The translations under genes were made by a program, and so were the position numbers. From assembly GCA_003648575.1 (NCBI GenBank), contig QMPN01000058.1:1-13710 (forward strand): 13,710 bases of DNA, in the 5' to 3' direction. Positions within the stretch are counted from its first letter, which is position 1; every line of letters starts with the position of its first letter. This DNA comes from Bacteroidota bacterium. Its GTDB lineage: Bacteria; Bacteroidota; Bacteroidia; Bacteroidales; B18-G4. The notes below the pieces were generated by a model. That model was not told where the DNA came from and did no database searches. It saw nothing but the letters and a program-made list of their open reading frames with translations. Below are positions 6,783 through 13,710 of this stretch, piece by piece.

Positions 6783-6845
6783 AGTAATTAGTACTGAGTA
6801 TTGAGTACAGCCTATTGTCTCAAGTCTCGAGTCTCAAGTCTCATT
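6783..6845. repeat. Heptanucleotide tandem array 2 (9 units) between convergent adk and the acetate-CoA ligase gene
   Basis: The gap between the two convergent stop codons divides into 7-bp units on the plus strand: AGTAATT, AGTACTG, AGTATTG, AGTACAG, CCTATTG, TCTCAAG, TCTCGAG, TCTCAAG, TCTCATT. Two families (AGTAnTG and TCTCAAG) share one register. The array begins 5 nt after the adk stop and its last unit overlaps the ligase stop codon. It shares TCAAGTCTC with array 1 and the 13-mer TCGAGTCTCAAGT (6827-6839) with array 3. Confidence 0.8.
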
Positions 6846-9531
6846 ACTTCTTCAGCTGCTTAGAAACACTTACAGTGTTATCTTCATTGTAAGTCACCTC
6901 AAACCCAAGTTTCTTAAATACTGCTACCATGGCTTTGTTCTCCTTGGTGGTTTCGGCAAAGATGCGTTTCATCTTCCACTTCTTGGCAATGTCTTCACAG
7001 TATGTAGTGAGAATGGTGCCTAGCTCACGCTTTTGGAAAGCATCGGTAATGAGAATTGCATACTCTACTGTTGTCAGGTCAGGGTCAGAGATCAAGCGGC
7101 CAACGGCGATCAGTTTCTTTTCACCTTTCTCTTCTATCTCGGCTACAATGCCAATTTCCCTGGCATAATCAATGTAGCAGAACTGTGTTGCAACCTCATG
7201 TGAATCGAAATGGAAGTTATACCTGAAACGGGAGTAGATCGATTCCTTTGAGCAACTGCTCAGCAGGTCAAGCCACAGTGGCTCATCTTCAGGTTTGATG
7301 GGGCGGAGCACGATAGGTGTCCCGTCATTGAGCTTGGATTTCTTGATGAGCTTATCCGGATAGGGATGAAGCAGGAGGTGTGAATACTCAGGCAGCTTCT
7401 TGCCGATCACCTCCTTATCGAGAACAATGCGCGCATCCAGGGCAATTGCATCATCAGATGTTACCAACAGTGGGTTGATATCAAGTTCTGCGATCTCCGG
7501 GTAATCTGCCGCCAGGTATGACATCCTGATCAGTATCTCGATAAGTTTGTCGATGGCTTTAGGAGAGCTTCCCCTGTAGCCCCTGAGCAATGGATAGATC
7601 TTCAGGTTCTTTATCATCCTGAGAGCCAGTGTTTCGTTGAGTGGTGGAAACCCAAGTGATTTATCCATGAATAACTCGGCAGAAGTACCGCCCATACCTA
7701 CCATGATGGATGTTCCGAAGACGGGATCCTTCTTAATGCCCAGTATGAGTTCTACAGCATCCTTGGCATTGAACATAGGTTGTACAGTAACGCCTTCTAT
7801 ATTGGCTTCAGGCATCTTTTTCTTGATGTTTCCGGTCATGTTTTTATATGTCATCCACACCGTGTTTTCATCCTTGATGTTCAGCGCTACTCCGCCCATA
7901 TCAGATTTGTGGGTAATATCGGGTGAATGTATCTTGATCACAACCGGATAGCCGATCTTATTAGCAATGTCGGCTGCTTGCAAAGCAGAACGGGCAATCT
8001 GTGGCCTGGTTGTATTGATGCCATAGGCATCGATGAGTGATTTCGACACTTCCTCTGAAAGGATGGTTCCCTTATCGAAGTGCTCAGCCGAAAATTCTTT
8101 CCTTACCTTCTTGCGGTCCATCTCAAACGAAACAGGAATATCCCGTGGTGTTTCAAAAAGGACTTCAAGATTATTGGCATAATGGGCCAGGGTCATGAAT
8201 GCCCTGATCGCATCCTCGGGTGTCTGGTAAACAGCAATTCCCTTGTTCAGGAAGATCCGCTTTCCTTCCTGCATGGTTTGTCCTCCCATCCATGCAGCCA
8301 GAATAGGCTTTGAATGATGCTCAGATATCTTAGTAATGGCTTCGGCTGTTTTAGTAGGATCAGTCATCGCTTGCGGGGTGAGGATTACCAGTACAGCATC
8401 CACCTTTTCATCTTGCAGCACGATCTCAGTGGCTTGAGCAAATCGTTCAGGGGGTGCATCCCCGATCACGTCGACAGGGTTGCCATGTGACCAGAACGGG
8501 GGTAAAACCTCATTTAGTTTTTCCATGGTCTCATCAGAGAGTAAGGTCAATCCTCCTCCCTTGGAAATAAGCATATCGGTAGCCATTACGCCCGGTCCCC
8601 CGGCATTGGTTACAATGGCCAGCTTGGAGCCCTTGGGAATATTCCTTCTGGAGATGAGATCAGTGAAGTTGAAGATATCACCGATGTCGTAAACCCTGGC
8701 AATACCGGCACGTTCGAATACGGCATCATAAATATTGTCTTCCGAAGCCATGGCTCCGGTATGTGAGGCAGCAGCGGCAGCAGATTCCGGATAACGGCCG
8801 GCTTTATAAACGATGATGGGTTTTTTCCGGGCAAAAGCACGGGCTGCAGTCATAAATTCGCGTGCAAAAGTGATGCTCTCTACATATAGCACAATGGATT
8901 TGGTGTTCGGATCCTGTCCGAAATAATCAATCAGGTCCCCAAAACCGATATCCATGGTATTTCCAATGGATACGAAGTATGAGAAACCAATATTTTGTTC
9001 GATGGCCCAGTCCAGGGCAGAGGTACAAAGGGCTCCTGATTGTGAGATGAAGGCCACATTCCCTTTCGTGGGCATGGCATTTGCAAAGCTGACATTCATC
9101 TTGAAACCAGGTACGATGATCCCAAGACAGTTGGGTCCGATCACCCGCATGCCATCGTATTTCGCCACTTCAGCTTTAACCTCTTCTTCCAGCTTACGTC
9201 CTTTTTCACCTGATTCTTTAAATCCGGCCGACATGATTATAATGCCGAGTACACCCGCCTCACCACATTCTTTTATGAGCTGAGGAACACGATGACCCGA
9301 AGTAGCAATCACTGCCAGGTCGGGAGTATTGGGCACGCTTTTAATGTCAGGGTAGCATGAGATCCCCATCACAGCTTCATACTTTGGGTTAATGGGGTAT
9401 ACCACACCCTGATATCCACCGCCAACGATGTTTTTAAGGGCGATTCCGGCTACAGAATCCGGGTTGTTTGATACTCCGATAAGGGCAATCCTTTTCGGTT
9501 TAAAGATCTTATCGAGTGTTCTGATAGACAT
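6844..9531 (-). CDS. ADP-forming acetate-CoA ligase (fused alpha-beta) with C-terminal GNAT domain
   Basis: An 895-residue cytoplasmic protein with four regions. These are a CoA-binding Rossmann domain (about 8-135), CoA-ligase domains (about 150-455), an ATP-grasp domain (about 480-705), and a GNAT acetyltransferase domain (about 725-890). ADP-forming ligases interconvert acyl-CoA + ADP + Pi with acid + ATP + CoA. The alpha-side phospho-histidine is kept at H257 in ASHTGAMAS, and the ATP-grasp histidine at H541 in ITHKSDMGG, so the ligase looks catalytically competent. This is unlike enterobacterial Pat/PatZ, where to my knowledge the first histidine is lost. In the GNAT part, the acetyl-CoA loop reads FQKRELGTIL where Q-x-x-G-x-G is usual, so a Glu replaces the first Gly. 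It has its own promoter-like box 55 nt upstream and lies behind the MFS terminator. Substrate range is not certain; acetate is the best guess. Confidence 0.93.
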   Translation of the reverse strand: MSIRTLDKIFKPKRIALIGVSNNPDSVAGIALKNIVGGGYQGVVYPINPKYEAVMGISCYPDIKSVPNTPDLAVIATSGHRVPQLIKECGEAGVLGIIIMSAGFKESGEKGRKLEEEVKAEVAKYDGMRVIGPNCLGIIVPGFKMNVSFANAMPTKGNVAFISQSGALCTSALDWAIEQNIGFSYFVSIGNTMDIGFGDLIDYFGQDPNTKSIVLYVESITFAREFMTAARAFARKKPIIVYKAGRYPESAAAAASHTGAMASEDNIYDAVFERAGIARVYDIGDIFNFTDLISRRNIPKGSKLAIVTNAGGPGVMATDMLISKGGGLTLLSDETMEKLNEVLPPFWSHGNPVDVIGDAPPERFAQATEIVLQDEKVDAVLVILTPQAMTDPTKTAEAITKISEHHSKPILAAWMGGQTMQEGKRIFLNKGIAVYQTPEDAIRAFMTLAHYANNLEVLFETPRDIPVSFEMDRKKVRKEFSAEHFDKGTILSEEVSKSLIDAYGINTTRPQIARSALQAADIANKIGYPVVIKIHSPDITHKSDMGGVALNIKDENTVWMTYKNMTGNIKKKMPEANIEGVTVQPMFNAKDAVELILGIKKDPVFGTSIMVGMGGTSAELFMDKSLGFPPLNETLALRMIKNLKIYPLLRGYRGSSPKAIDKLIEILIRMSYLAADYPEIAELDINPLLVTSDDAIALDARIVLDKEVIGKKLPEYSHLLLHPYPDKLIKKSKLNDGTPIVLRPIKPEDEPLWLDLLSSCSKESIYSRFRYNFHFDSHEVATQFCYIDYAREIGIVAEIEEKGEKKLIAVGRLISDPDLTTVEYAILITDAFQKRELGTILTTYCEDIAKKWKMKRIFAETTKENKAMVAVFKKLGFEVTYNEDNTVSVSKQLKK

Positions 9532-9585
9532 GGCCAGTGAGATTTATAGATTATTGTCTTTTTTGCACCTTGCTAAAAAGTGCTG

Positions 9586-9593
9586 CAAAGGTA
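9586..9593 (-). promoter_or_regulatory. Promoter -7 box (TACCTTTG) of the acetate-CoA ligase gene
   Basis: TACCTTTG followed by CAGCAC on the minus strand matches the Bacteroidota -7 consensus TAnnTTTG. It lies in a non-coding 159-nt gap between the MFS stop and the ligase start. The region about 20 nt upstream is AT-rich with only a poor -33 match (TTCAC). Predicted transcription start is near 9579, giving a leader of about 48 nt to the ATG at 9531. Confidence 0.6.
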
Positions 9594-9641
9594 GGAACAA
9601 TAATGTATATTGTGAATGAATTAACATAAAATTAAAGCAAT

Positions 9642-9672
9642 AAAAAAACCCGCTCATTTTCATGAGCGGGTT
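9642..9672 (-). terminator. Strong intrinsic terminator after the MFS gene
   Basis: On the minus strand, AACCCGCTCAT (9672-9662), a GAAA tetraloop and ATGAGCGGGTT (9657-9647) make an 11-bp perfect stem followed by five further Ts. It begins 18 nt past the MFS stop codon and separates the acs-MFS unit from the ligase gene, which has its own promoter. Confidence 0.92.
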
Positions 9673-9690
9673 GAAGTTAGTAAGTCTATT

Positions 9691-10950
9691 CTATTCAGCT
9701 TTCTTGGGTGTTTTAAGAAGAATAGTAAGGACCGTTCCAATGAGCACAGCTACACCGGTTATGGTGAAAGCGAGTCCGAAATTGCCAAGGTCACCCAGAC
9801 GGCCACCCAGCATGGGTCCTAAAATTCCACCCACTCCATATGAGAGAAATATAAATGGATAGTTTTGCCCCACGTTCTTTGTACCAAAAGTATCAGCAGT
9901 GATAGTGGGGAATAGAGCAAAGTTACCACCGAAGTTAAAACCGATCAGTGTTGCTCCAATATAAAGCAGGATCTCATTCCCTGCCATGAAGGTGAAGAGA
10001 ATTACAATGATACCCTGAGTAGCAGTCATGATGATGATCGATGTTTTTCTTCCGATCTTATCACTCATCATGCCCCAGAGGATACGTCCTAATCCATTTG
10101 CAAGGCTGAAGAATACAGCCATGGCTGTTCCGGCAACCGCACTGGCTGATACCGGATCCATCCCTGCATTCTGTAAAGCTTCAATGGGGTATAATTTCAT
10201 TAGCCCAATCGACATGAGCCCGGCACCTGCACTGAATACGAAAGTGAGGAAGATCATGTAAAACTGAGGGGTTCTCAGCATCTGGCCGCTGGTGAAGTTA
10301 ACGATACCTTTAGCAGATGCACCTGTTGCACTTGCATCGGGTGGATTATATCCCTTGGGCTTCCATCCTTCGGGAGGAAAAACCATCCACATCCCACCAA
10401 TGATGACCATGGCTGCAAATGCGATCCCATAAATAGTGAATGTGCTGGAAAGTCCAACATTTTCCATCAGGTGGCCCCATGAACCGGCCAGTTTGACCCA
10501 TCCCATGGCACCAAAGCCGAATCCGGCGACTGCCAGTCCAGTGATCATACCTTTTTTGTCGGGGAACCATCGCATACCAACAGCGATTGGAACTACATAA
10601 GCAAAACCGATACCGGCACCTCCGATGAGTCCGATCAGGATGACCAGTGCCCAGAAATCTGTGCCACCAAGTAGTCCTGCAAGGGCATATCCAAGGCCAA
10701 GCACTATACCGCCCAGAAAAGCAAGGTTTCTTGGTCCCCAGGCAGTTAGCCTTTTACCGGCAATTACCATAAAGAGCGCAAATGCTGCGAGGCCAACTGA
10801 GAAAACAACCTGTGTTTCCATCTTCGACCATCCTGCTTCTATGAGGTCAGGTGTAAATACCGACCAGGCATAGATGGCACCAAGGGCAAGCTGGATCAGA
10901 ATAGCTCCGACAACAACCAGCCAGCGATTCATAACTTTTTTATTTTCCAT
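9691..10950 (-). CDS. OFA-family MFS transporter (oxalate/formate antiporter-like), probable carboxylate carrier
   Basis: A 419-residue inner-membrane protein with about twelve hydrophobic helices in two halves joined by a soluble loop (about 200-225, KGYNPPDASATGASAKG). The opening RWLVVVGAILIQLALGAIYAWSVF is characteristic of the OFA subfamily. The loop GRILWGMMSDKIGRK in the second half is the MFS motif between helices 8 and 9, and FGGNFALFPTITADTFG lies in the tenth-helix region. Characterised relatives move oxalate, formate or other monocarboxylates. Its place directly behind acs suggests acetate or a similar acid, but sequence alone cannot show this. It begins 71 nt after the acs stop, with a terminator-like hairpin in the gap, so its expression probably depends on read-through or on a promoter inside acs. 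Confidence 0.9.
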   Translation of the reverse strand: MENKKVMNRWLVVVGAILIQLALGAIYAWSVFTPDLIEAGWSKMETQVVFSVGLAAFALFMVIAGKRLTAWGPRNLAFLGGIVLGLGYALAGLLGGTDFWALVILIGLIGGAGIGFAYVVPIAVGMRWFPDKKGMITGLAVAGFGFGAMGWVKLAGSWGHLMENVGLSSTFTIYGIAFAAMVIIGGMWMVFPPEGWKPKGYNPPDASATGASAKGIVNFTSGQMLRTPQFYMIFLTFVFSAGAGLMSIGLMKLYPIEALQNAGMDPVSASAVAGTAMAVFFSLANGLGRILWGMMSDKIGRKTSIIIMTATQGIIVILFTFMAGNEILLYIGATLIGFNFGGNFALFPTITADTFGTKNVGQNYPFIFLSYGVGGILGPMLGGRLGDLGNFGLAFTITGVAVLIGTVLTILLKTPKKAE

Positions 10951-10964
10951 GTTATTTGGTTTTT

Positions 10965-11006
10965 AAAAAGGCACTCCGGAAACACCAGGGAATCCGGAAT
11001 GCCTTT
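10965..11006 (-). terminator. Terminator-like hairpin between acs and the MFS gene
   Basis: On the minus strand, AAAGGCA-T-TCCGGA (11006-10993), a 12-nt loop and TCCGGA-G-TGCCTTT (10980-10967) form a 7-bp plus 6-bp stem interrupted by one mismatch, followed by TTTTT overall and then AAAAACC. It starts 15 nt past the acs stop. Only about 14 nt then remain before the MFS ATG, so it likely lowers rather than abolishes MFS transcription. Confidence 0.75.
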
Positions 11007-11021
11007 CATATGAATGAAGAT

Positions 11022-12935
11022 TTATCGTTTTACTTCAACTTTTGCTCCTGAGATGATATCTTCAACCACGCCCGGATCGAGCAGGGTGGAAGTATCTCCG
11101 AGGTTAGAGGCATCGCCTTCTCCAATTTTACGGAGAATTCTTCTCATGATCTTACCCGAACGGGTTTTTGGAAGTCCGCTCACGACCTGGATCTGGTCAG
11201 GTTTGGCAATAGGTCCGATAAATTTGGTAACAGTAGCCCTGATCTCTTTTTCGATGTTTTGTGCTTCATCATCTGAAAGCTCATCACAGATCACATAGGC
11301 GTAGATACCGGCTCCCTTGATATCGTGCGGGTAACCAACAACAGCTGATTCAACAACCTTTGGATGCTGGTTAATGGCATCCTCAACTTCTGCAGTACCG
11401 ATTCTGTGGCCCGATACGTTGATAACATCATCAACACGGCCCATGATCCTGTAATATCCTTCCTCGTCACGTTTGGCACCATCGCCTGTGAAATAAAGGT
11501 TCTTGTAAGCTGAGAAATAGGTCGTACGGCAACGATCGTGATCACCATAGAGTGACCTGAGCATTCCCGGCCATGGGAATTTGATGCAAAGGTTCCCTTC
11601 AACACCATTGCCTTTCAGCTCATTTCCTTCCTGGTCAACAATGATAGGTTGAACACCTGGAAGTGGTAATGTAGCAAATGATGGTTTGGTTGGGGTGATC
11701 CCAGCCAGCGGAGTGATCATGATACCACCGGTTTCAGTCTGCCACCAGGTATCAACGATGGGGCAATTGCCTTTACCAATAACATCGTGGTACCAGCGCC
11801 ATGCCTCATCATTGATAGGCTCACCAACAGTACCCAGTGTTTTCAGAGTGCTGAGGTCGTGCTTGGTTGCAAATTCATTACCCTGCGCGATCAGTGCACG
11901 GATAGCTGTAGGAGCAGTATAGAACTGGTTCACTTTGTGTTTATCAACCACATCCCAGAACCTGCCTGCATCCGGCCATGTAGGTACGCCTTCGAACATC
12001 ACGGATACAGCTCCTGTAAGCAGCGGCCCGTAAACGATGTATGAATGACCTGTAACCCAGCCAATATCGGCAGTACACCAATAGATGTCGCCTTCGCTGT
12101 ACTGGAATACATTTTTGAAGGTGTATTCAGCATAGATCATGTAACCGGCAGTAGTATGGAGTACACCTTTAGGTTTTCCTGTTGAACCTGATGTGTAAAG
12201 AATGAAGAGGGTATCTTCAGAATCCATTTCTTCAGCTTCGCATACAGTATCCATACCATCAATAGCATCATGCCACCAGACATCGCGGCCGTCAACCCAC
12301 TTAATGTCTTCTCCGGTACGTTTATAAACGATCACGTTATCAACACATGGGCATGATTCGCATGCTTCATCAACGATGCTTTTCAGTGGAATGCTCTTGG
12401 TTCCGCGGTATCCACCGTCAGAAGTCACAACTACATTACAGAGAGAGTCATTGATACGGTCGGCAAGGGCGTTGGCTGAGAAGCCTGCAAAAACGATGGA
12501 GTGAATGGCCCCGATCCTGGCACATGCAAGCATGGCAACAGGAAGTTCAAGGATCATCGGAAGGTAAAGGGCAACCCTGTCACCTTTTTTCACACCTTTT
12601 GCTTTTAAAGCATTGGCAAACTGGCATACCTTTTCATAAAGTTCACCATAAGTAATGGAAATTGAGGCTTCTTTAGGATCATTGGCTTCCCATAGCAGCG
12701 CTGTTTGATCCTTACGGTGAGGAAGGTTCCTCTCGAAAATGTTCTCGGTAATATTTAGTTTACCGTTCACAAACCAGTTTACATTTGGTTCTGTAAAGTT
12801 CCAATCAAGAACTTTGTCCCATTTTTTTCTCCAGATATAATCTTCAGCAATATCTCCCCAGAATTTTTCAGGGTTGTCAACGCTTTCCCCGTATTTCTGA
12901 AAATACTCCATCAGACTGGTGATCTTGTTTTTCAT
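11022..12935 (-). CDS. acs: Acetyl-CoA synthetase (AMP-forming)
   Basis: A 637-residue cytoplasmic enzyme making acetyl-CoA from acetate, ATP and CoA through acetyl-AMP, close to the usual length of about 650. Adenylate-forming signatures are complete. These are the P-loop YTSGSTGKPKG (247-257), VDTWWQTETGG (394-404) with W398 equivalent to the Trp that limits the pocket to acetate in Salmonella Acs, YFTGDGA (481-487), GRVDDVINVSGHRIGTAEVE (499-518), and GLPKTRSGKIMRR (587-599). K595 in the last motif is the catalytic lysine that is reversibly acetylated in characterised Acs enzymes. Downstream lies the OFA transporter; upstream is a 208-nt gap mostly filled by heptad repeats. I found no TAnnTTTG box in that gap. 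A neighbouring gene encodes a GNAT-bearing ADP-forming ligase, a possible regulator. Confidence 0.97.
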   Translation of the reverse strand: MKNKITSLMEYFQKYGESVDNPEKFWGDIAEDYIWRKKWDKVLDWNFTEPNVNWFVNGKLNITENIFERNLPHRKDQTALLWEANDPKEASISITYGELYEKVCQFANALKAKGVKKGDRVALYLPMILELPVAMLACARIGAIHSIVFAGFSANALADRINDSLCNVVVTSDGGYRGTKSIPLKSIVDEACESCPCVDNVIVYKRTGEDIKWVDGRDVWWHDAIDGMDTVCEAEEMDSEDTLFILYTSGSTGKPKGVLHTTAGYMIYAEYTFKNVFQYSEGDIYWCTADIGWVTGHSYIVYGPLLTGAVSVMFEGVPTWPDAGRFWDVVDKHKVNQFYTAPTAIRALIAQGNEFATKHDLSTLKTLGTVGEPINDEAWRWYHDVIGKGNCPIVDTWWQTETGGIMITPLAGITPTKPSFATLPLPGVQPIIVDQEGNELKGNGVEGNLCIKFPWPGMLRSLYGDHDRCRTTYFSAYKNLYFTGDGAKRDEEGYYRIMGRVDDVINVSGHRIGTAEVEDAINQHPKVVESAVVGYPHDIKGAGIYAYVICDELSDDEAQNIEKEIRATVTKFIGPIAKPDQIQVVSGLPKTRSGKIMRRILRKIGEGDASNLGDTSTLLDPGVVEDIISGAKVEVKR

Positions 12936-12977
12936 AGTGGTTATAAATTTTGATTGTGATTAATGGATTTATATTTC

Positions 12978-13054
12978 TTGTTACTAGTTGCTCGTTACTG
13001 GTTGCTGGTTACTGGTTATTGGTTACTGGTTACTGGTTACTGGTTTCTTGTTTC
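12978..13054. repeat. Heptanucleotide tandem array 3a (TGGTTAC family, 11 units)
   Basis: Eleven contiguous 7-bp units on the plus strand: TTGTTAC, TAGTTGC, TCGTTAC, TGGTTGC, TGGTTAC, TGGTTAT, TGGTTAC (three times), TGGTTTC, TTGTTTC. The centre is most regular and the edges decay, as expected for an ageing tandem repeat. It begins 42 nt upstream of the acs start codon and continues in the same 7-bp register into the linker GAGTCTC, AAGTTTT, GGTTTTA and then array 3b. Confidence 0.92.
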
Positions 13055-13075
13055 GAGTCTCAAGTTTTGGTTTTA

Positions 13076-13131
13076 TTTCTGACTTCTGACTTCTGACTTC
13101 TGACTTCTGACTTCTGACTTCTGATATCTGA
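13076..13131. repeat. Heptanucleotide tandem array 3b (CTTCTGA family, 8 units)
   Basis: Six exact CTTCTGA units (13083-13124) flanked by one-mismatch units TTTCTGA (13076-13082) and TATCTGA (13125-13131). The register is identical to array 3a, so 12978-13138 is 23 consecutive heptads with a change of unit in the middle. It ends a few bases past the stop codon of the outer-membrane protein gene. The exact run is a good candidate for copy-number change by slippage. The rest of this 208-nt gap holds no gene that I can see. Confidence 0.95.
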
Positions 13132-13143
13132 TTTCCTTGTCGC

Positions 13144-13710
13144 TTAAAAGAAGAAATATACGCCAAGTAAGAAGCGTACATTTCCAATTTCTTTAGAATC
13201 TGTAACCATTCCTTTTGAGTCGATATTTAAGATCCCGTTCGCATCTTTAGTTGCATATGCAGCTACAGTATATTCTATTTCAGGAGCGATTCTGAATTTC
13301 CCTGAATTATATACAAAGCGAGGGGATATCCTGTACAGGTATGCGATATCAGCACCACGCTGGTATGTTGGTCCTGAAATGTCTTTATCTGCTCCCAGGT
13401 TTTTAGAATAACCTGCCAGCAGCCCTACCTGCCATTTCTTACCATTGCTGTGAATATCGAGCCAACCGGAAGCAGTTGTAATTGGTGTATAATTCCTGTA
13501 ATCCTTCATCGGGTCACTCAAACTTTCAACAGCATAACCACCGATCATCAGCCAGTTGAATGGATCCTGTGCATATACCCCCTGGATTTTGAAGGTGACC
13601 TTGGGGAATTTCATTTTCAGGAAGATCATTTCAGAAATAGAAGTAATCGTTTCTGAGGTTTTGTAATTGCTGTCAGTTTCCAGGCGAGGTGTCAGCATTT
13701 TGAAGTTCAC
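13144..13710 (-). CDS. Outer-membrane beta-barrel protein, C-terminal part (runs off the right edge)
   Basis: The reverse strand reads open from the window edge to TAA at 13146-13144, giving the last 189 codons. The first codon shown is GTG, probably an internal Val rather than a start. I recognise no named family. The sequence shows alternating polar/hydrophobic strands joined by Gly/Asn/Asp-rich turns, such as KWQVGLLAGYSKNLG, ISPRFVYNSGKFRIAPEIEY and EIGNVRFLLGVYFFF. It ends in an aromatic Phe, the usual C-terminal signal recognised by the BAM assembly machinery. It would therefore be a porin-like barrel in the outer membrane. Its position upstream of acs and an OFA transporter allows a role in passing small acids, but that is only inference from context. 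Confidence 0.7.
   Translation of the reverse strand: MNFKMLTPRLETDSNYKTSETITSISEMIFLKMKFPKVTFKIQGVYAQDPFNWLMIGGYAVESLSDPMKDYRNYTPITTASGWLDIHSNGKKWQVGLLAGYSKNLGADKDISGPTYQRGADIAYLYRISPRFVYNSGKFRIAPEIEYTVAAYATKDANGILNIDSKGMVTDSKEIGNVRFLLGVYFFF

Noticed and set aside
6818..6842. CTCGAG-centred palindrome in array 2, considered as the adk/ligase bidirectional terminator
   Set aside because: Only six base pairs are self-complementary and there is no T-run on either strand.
8954..9283. Long plus-strand open frame antisense to the acetate-CoA ligase gene (and similar ones at 7637-7951, 6929-7168)
   Set aside because: All lie within one continuous, well-conserved minus-strand gene and show no recognisable domain; they follow from its codon use.
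6844..12935. Accessory island or horizontally acquired defence system
   Set aside because: All genes are metabolic or housekeeping, codon and base composition look uniform by eye, and no integrase, transposase or tRNA boundary is present.
12978..13138. CRISPR array
   Set aside because: The units are contiguous 7-mers without spacers, and there are no cas genes nearby.

Overview
This window is about 13.7 kb of chromosomal backbone from a member of the Bacteroidota, most likely a Bacteroidales/Marinilabiliales-type organism. I base this on gene content and promoter style: a DUF4271 membrane protein ahead of hemD, rnpA and an S41 protease, an ADP-forming acetate-CoA ligase fused to a GNAT domain, and TAnnTTTG-type -7 promoter boxes. 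No tRNA, rRNA, CRISPR array, insertion sequence or prophage was seen. Twelve of the thirteen genes lie on the minus strand; only adk is on the plus strand.

Right part (6.8-13.7 kb, minus strand, read right to left): the C-terminal part of an outer-membrane beta-barrel protein, then AMP-forming acetyl-CoA synthetase (acs), an OFA-family MFS transporter, and a large ADP-forming acetate-CoA ligase with a C-terminal GNAT domain. This is an acetate module. One enzyme can spend ATP to assimilate acetate, the other can make ATP from acetyl-CoA (or the reverse), and the transporter may move a small carboxylate. The GNAT domain next to an Acs that keeps the classical acetylation-site lysine suggests possible control of Acs by lysine acetylation. 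Hairpin terminators follow acs and the MFS gene, and the ligase has its own good Bacteroidota-type promoter.

Middle (6.1-6.8 kb): adk (adenylate kinase) on the plus strand, divergent from DUF4271 and convergent with the ligase gene. Adk recycles the AMP made by Acs, although it is a general housekeeping enzyme.

Left part (0-6.1 kb, minus strand): DUF4271 membrane protein, hemD, rnpA, S41 carboxy-terminal processing protease, cytidine deaminase, YciA-like acyl-CoA thioesterase, ChaN-like protein, and the N-terminal part of a TrmH/SpoU RNA methyltransferase. Several joints are very tight (two 4-nt ATGA overlaps and one 1-nt gap), so much of this is probably co-transcribed.

The most unusual signal is non-coding. 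Three gene boundaries carry tandem arrays with strict 7-bp periodicity but different unit sequences. Each begins within a few bases of a stop codon. The arrays share short words, and the longest array keeps its 7-bp register across a change of unit family. A second point is that two terminator-like hairpins end only about 14-20 nt before the next start codon (rnpA and the MFS gene), which suggests attenuation or partial read-through.
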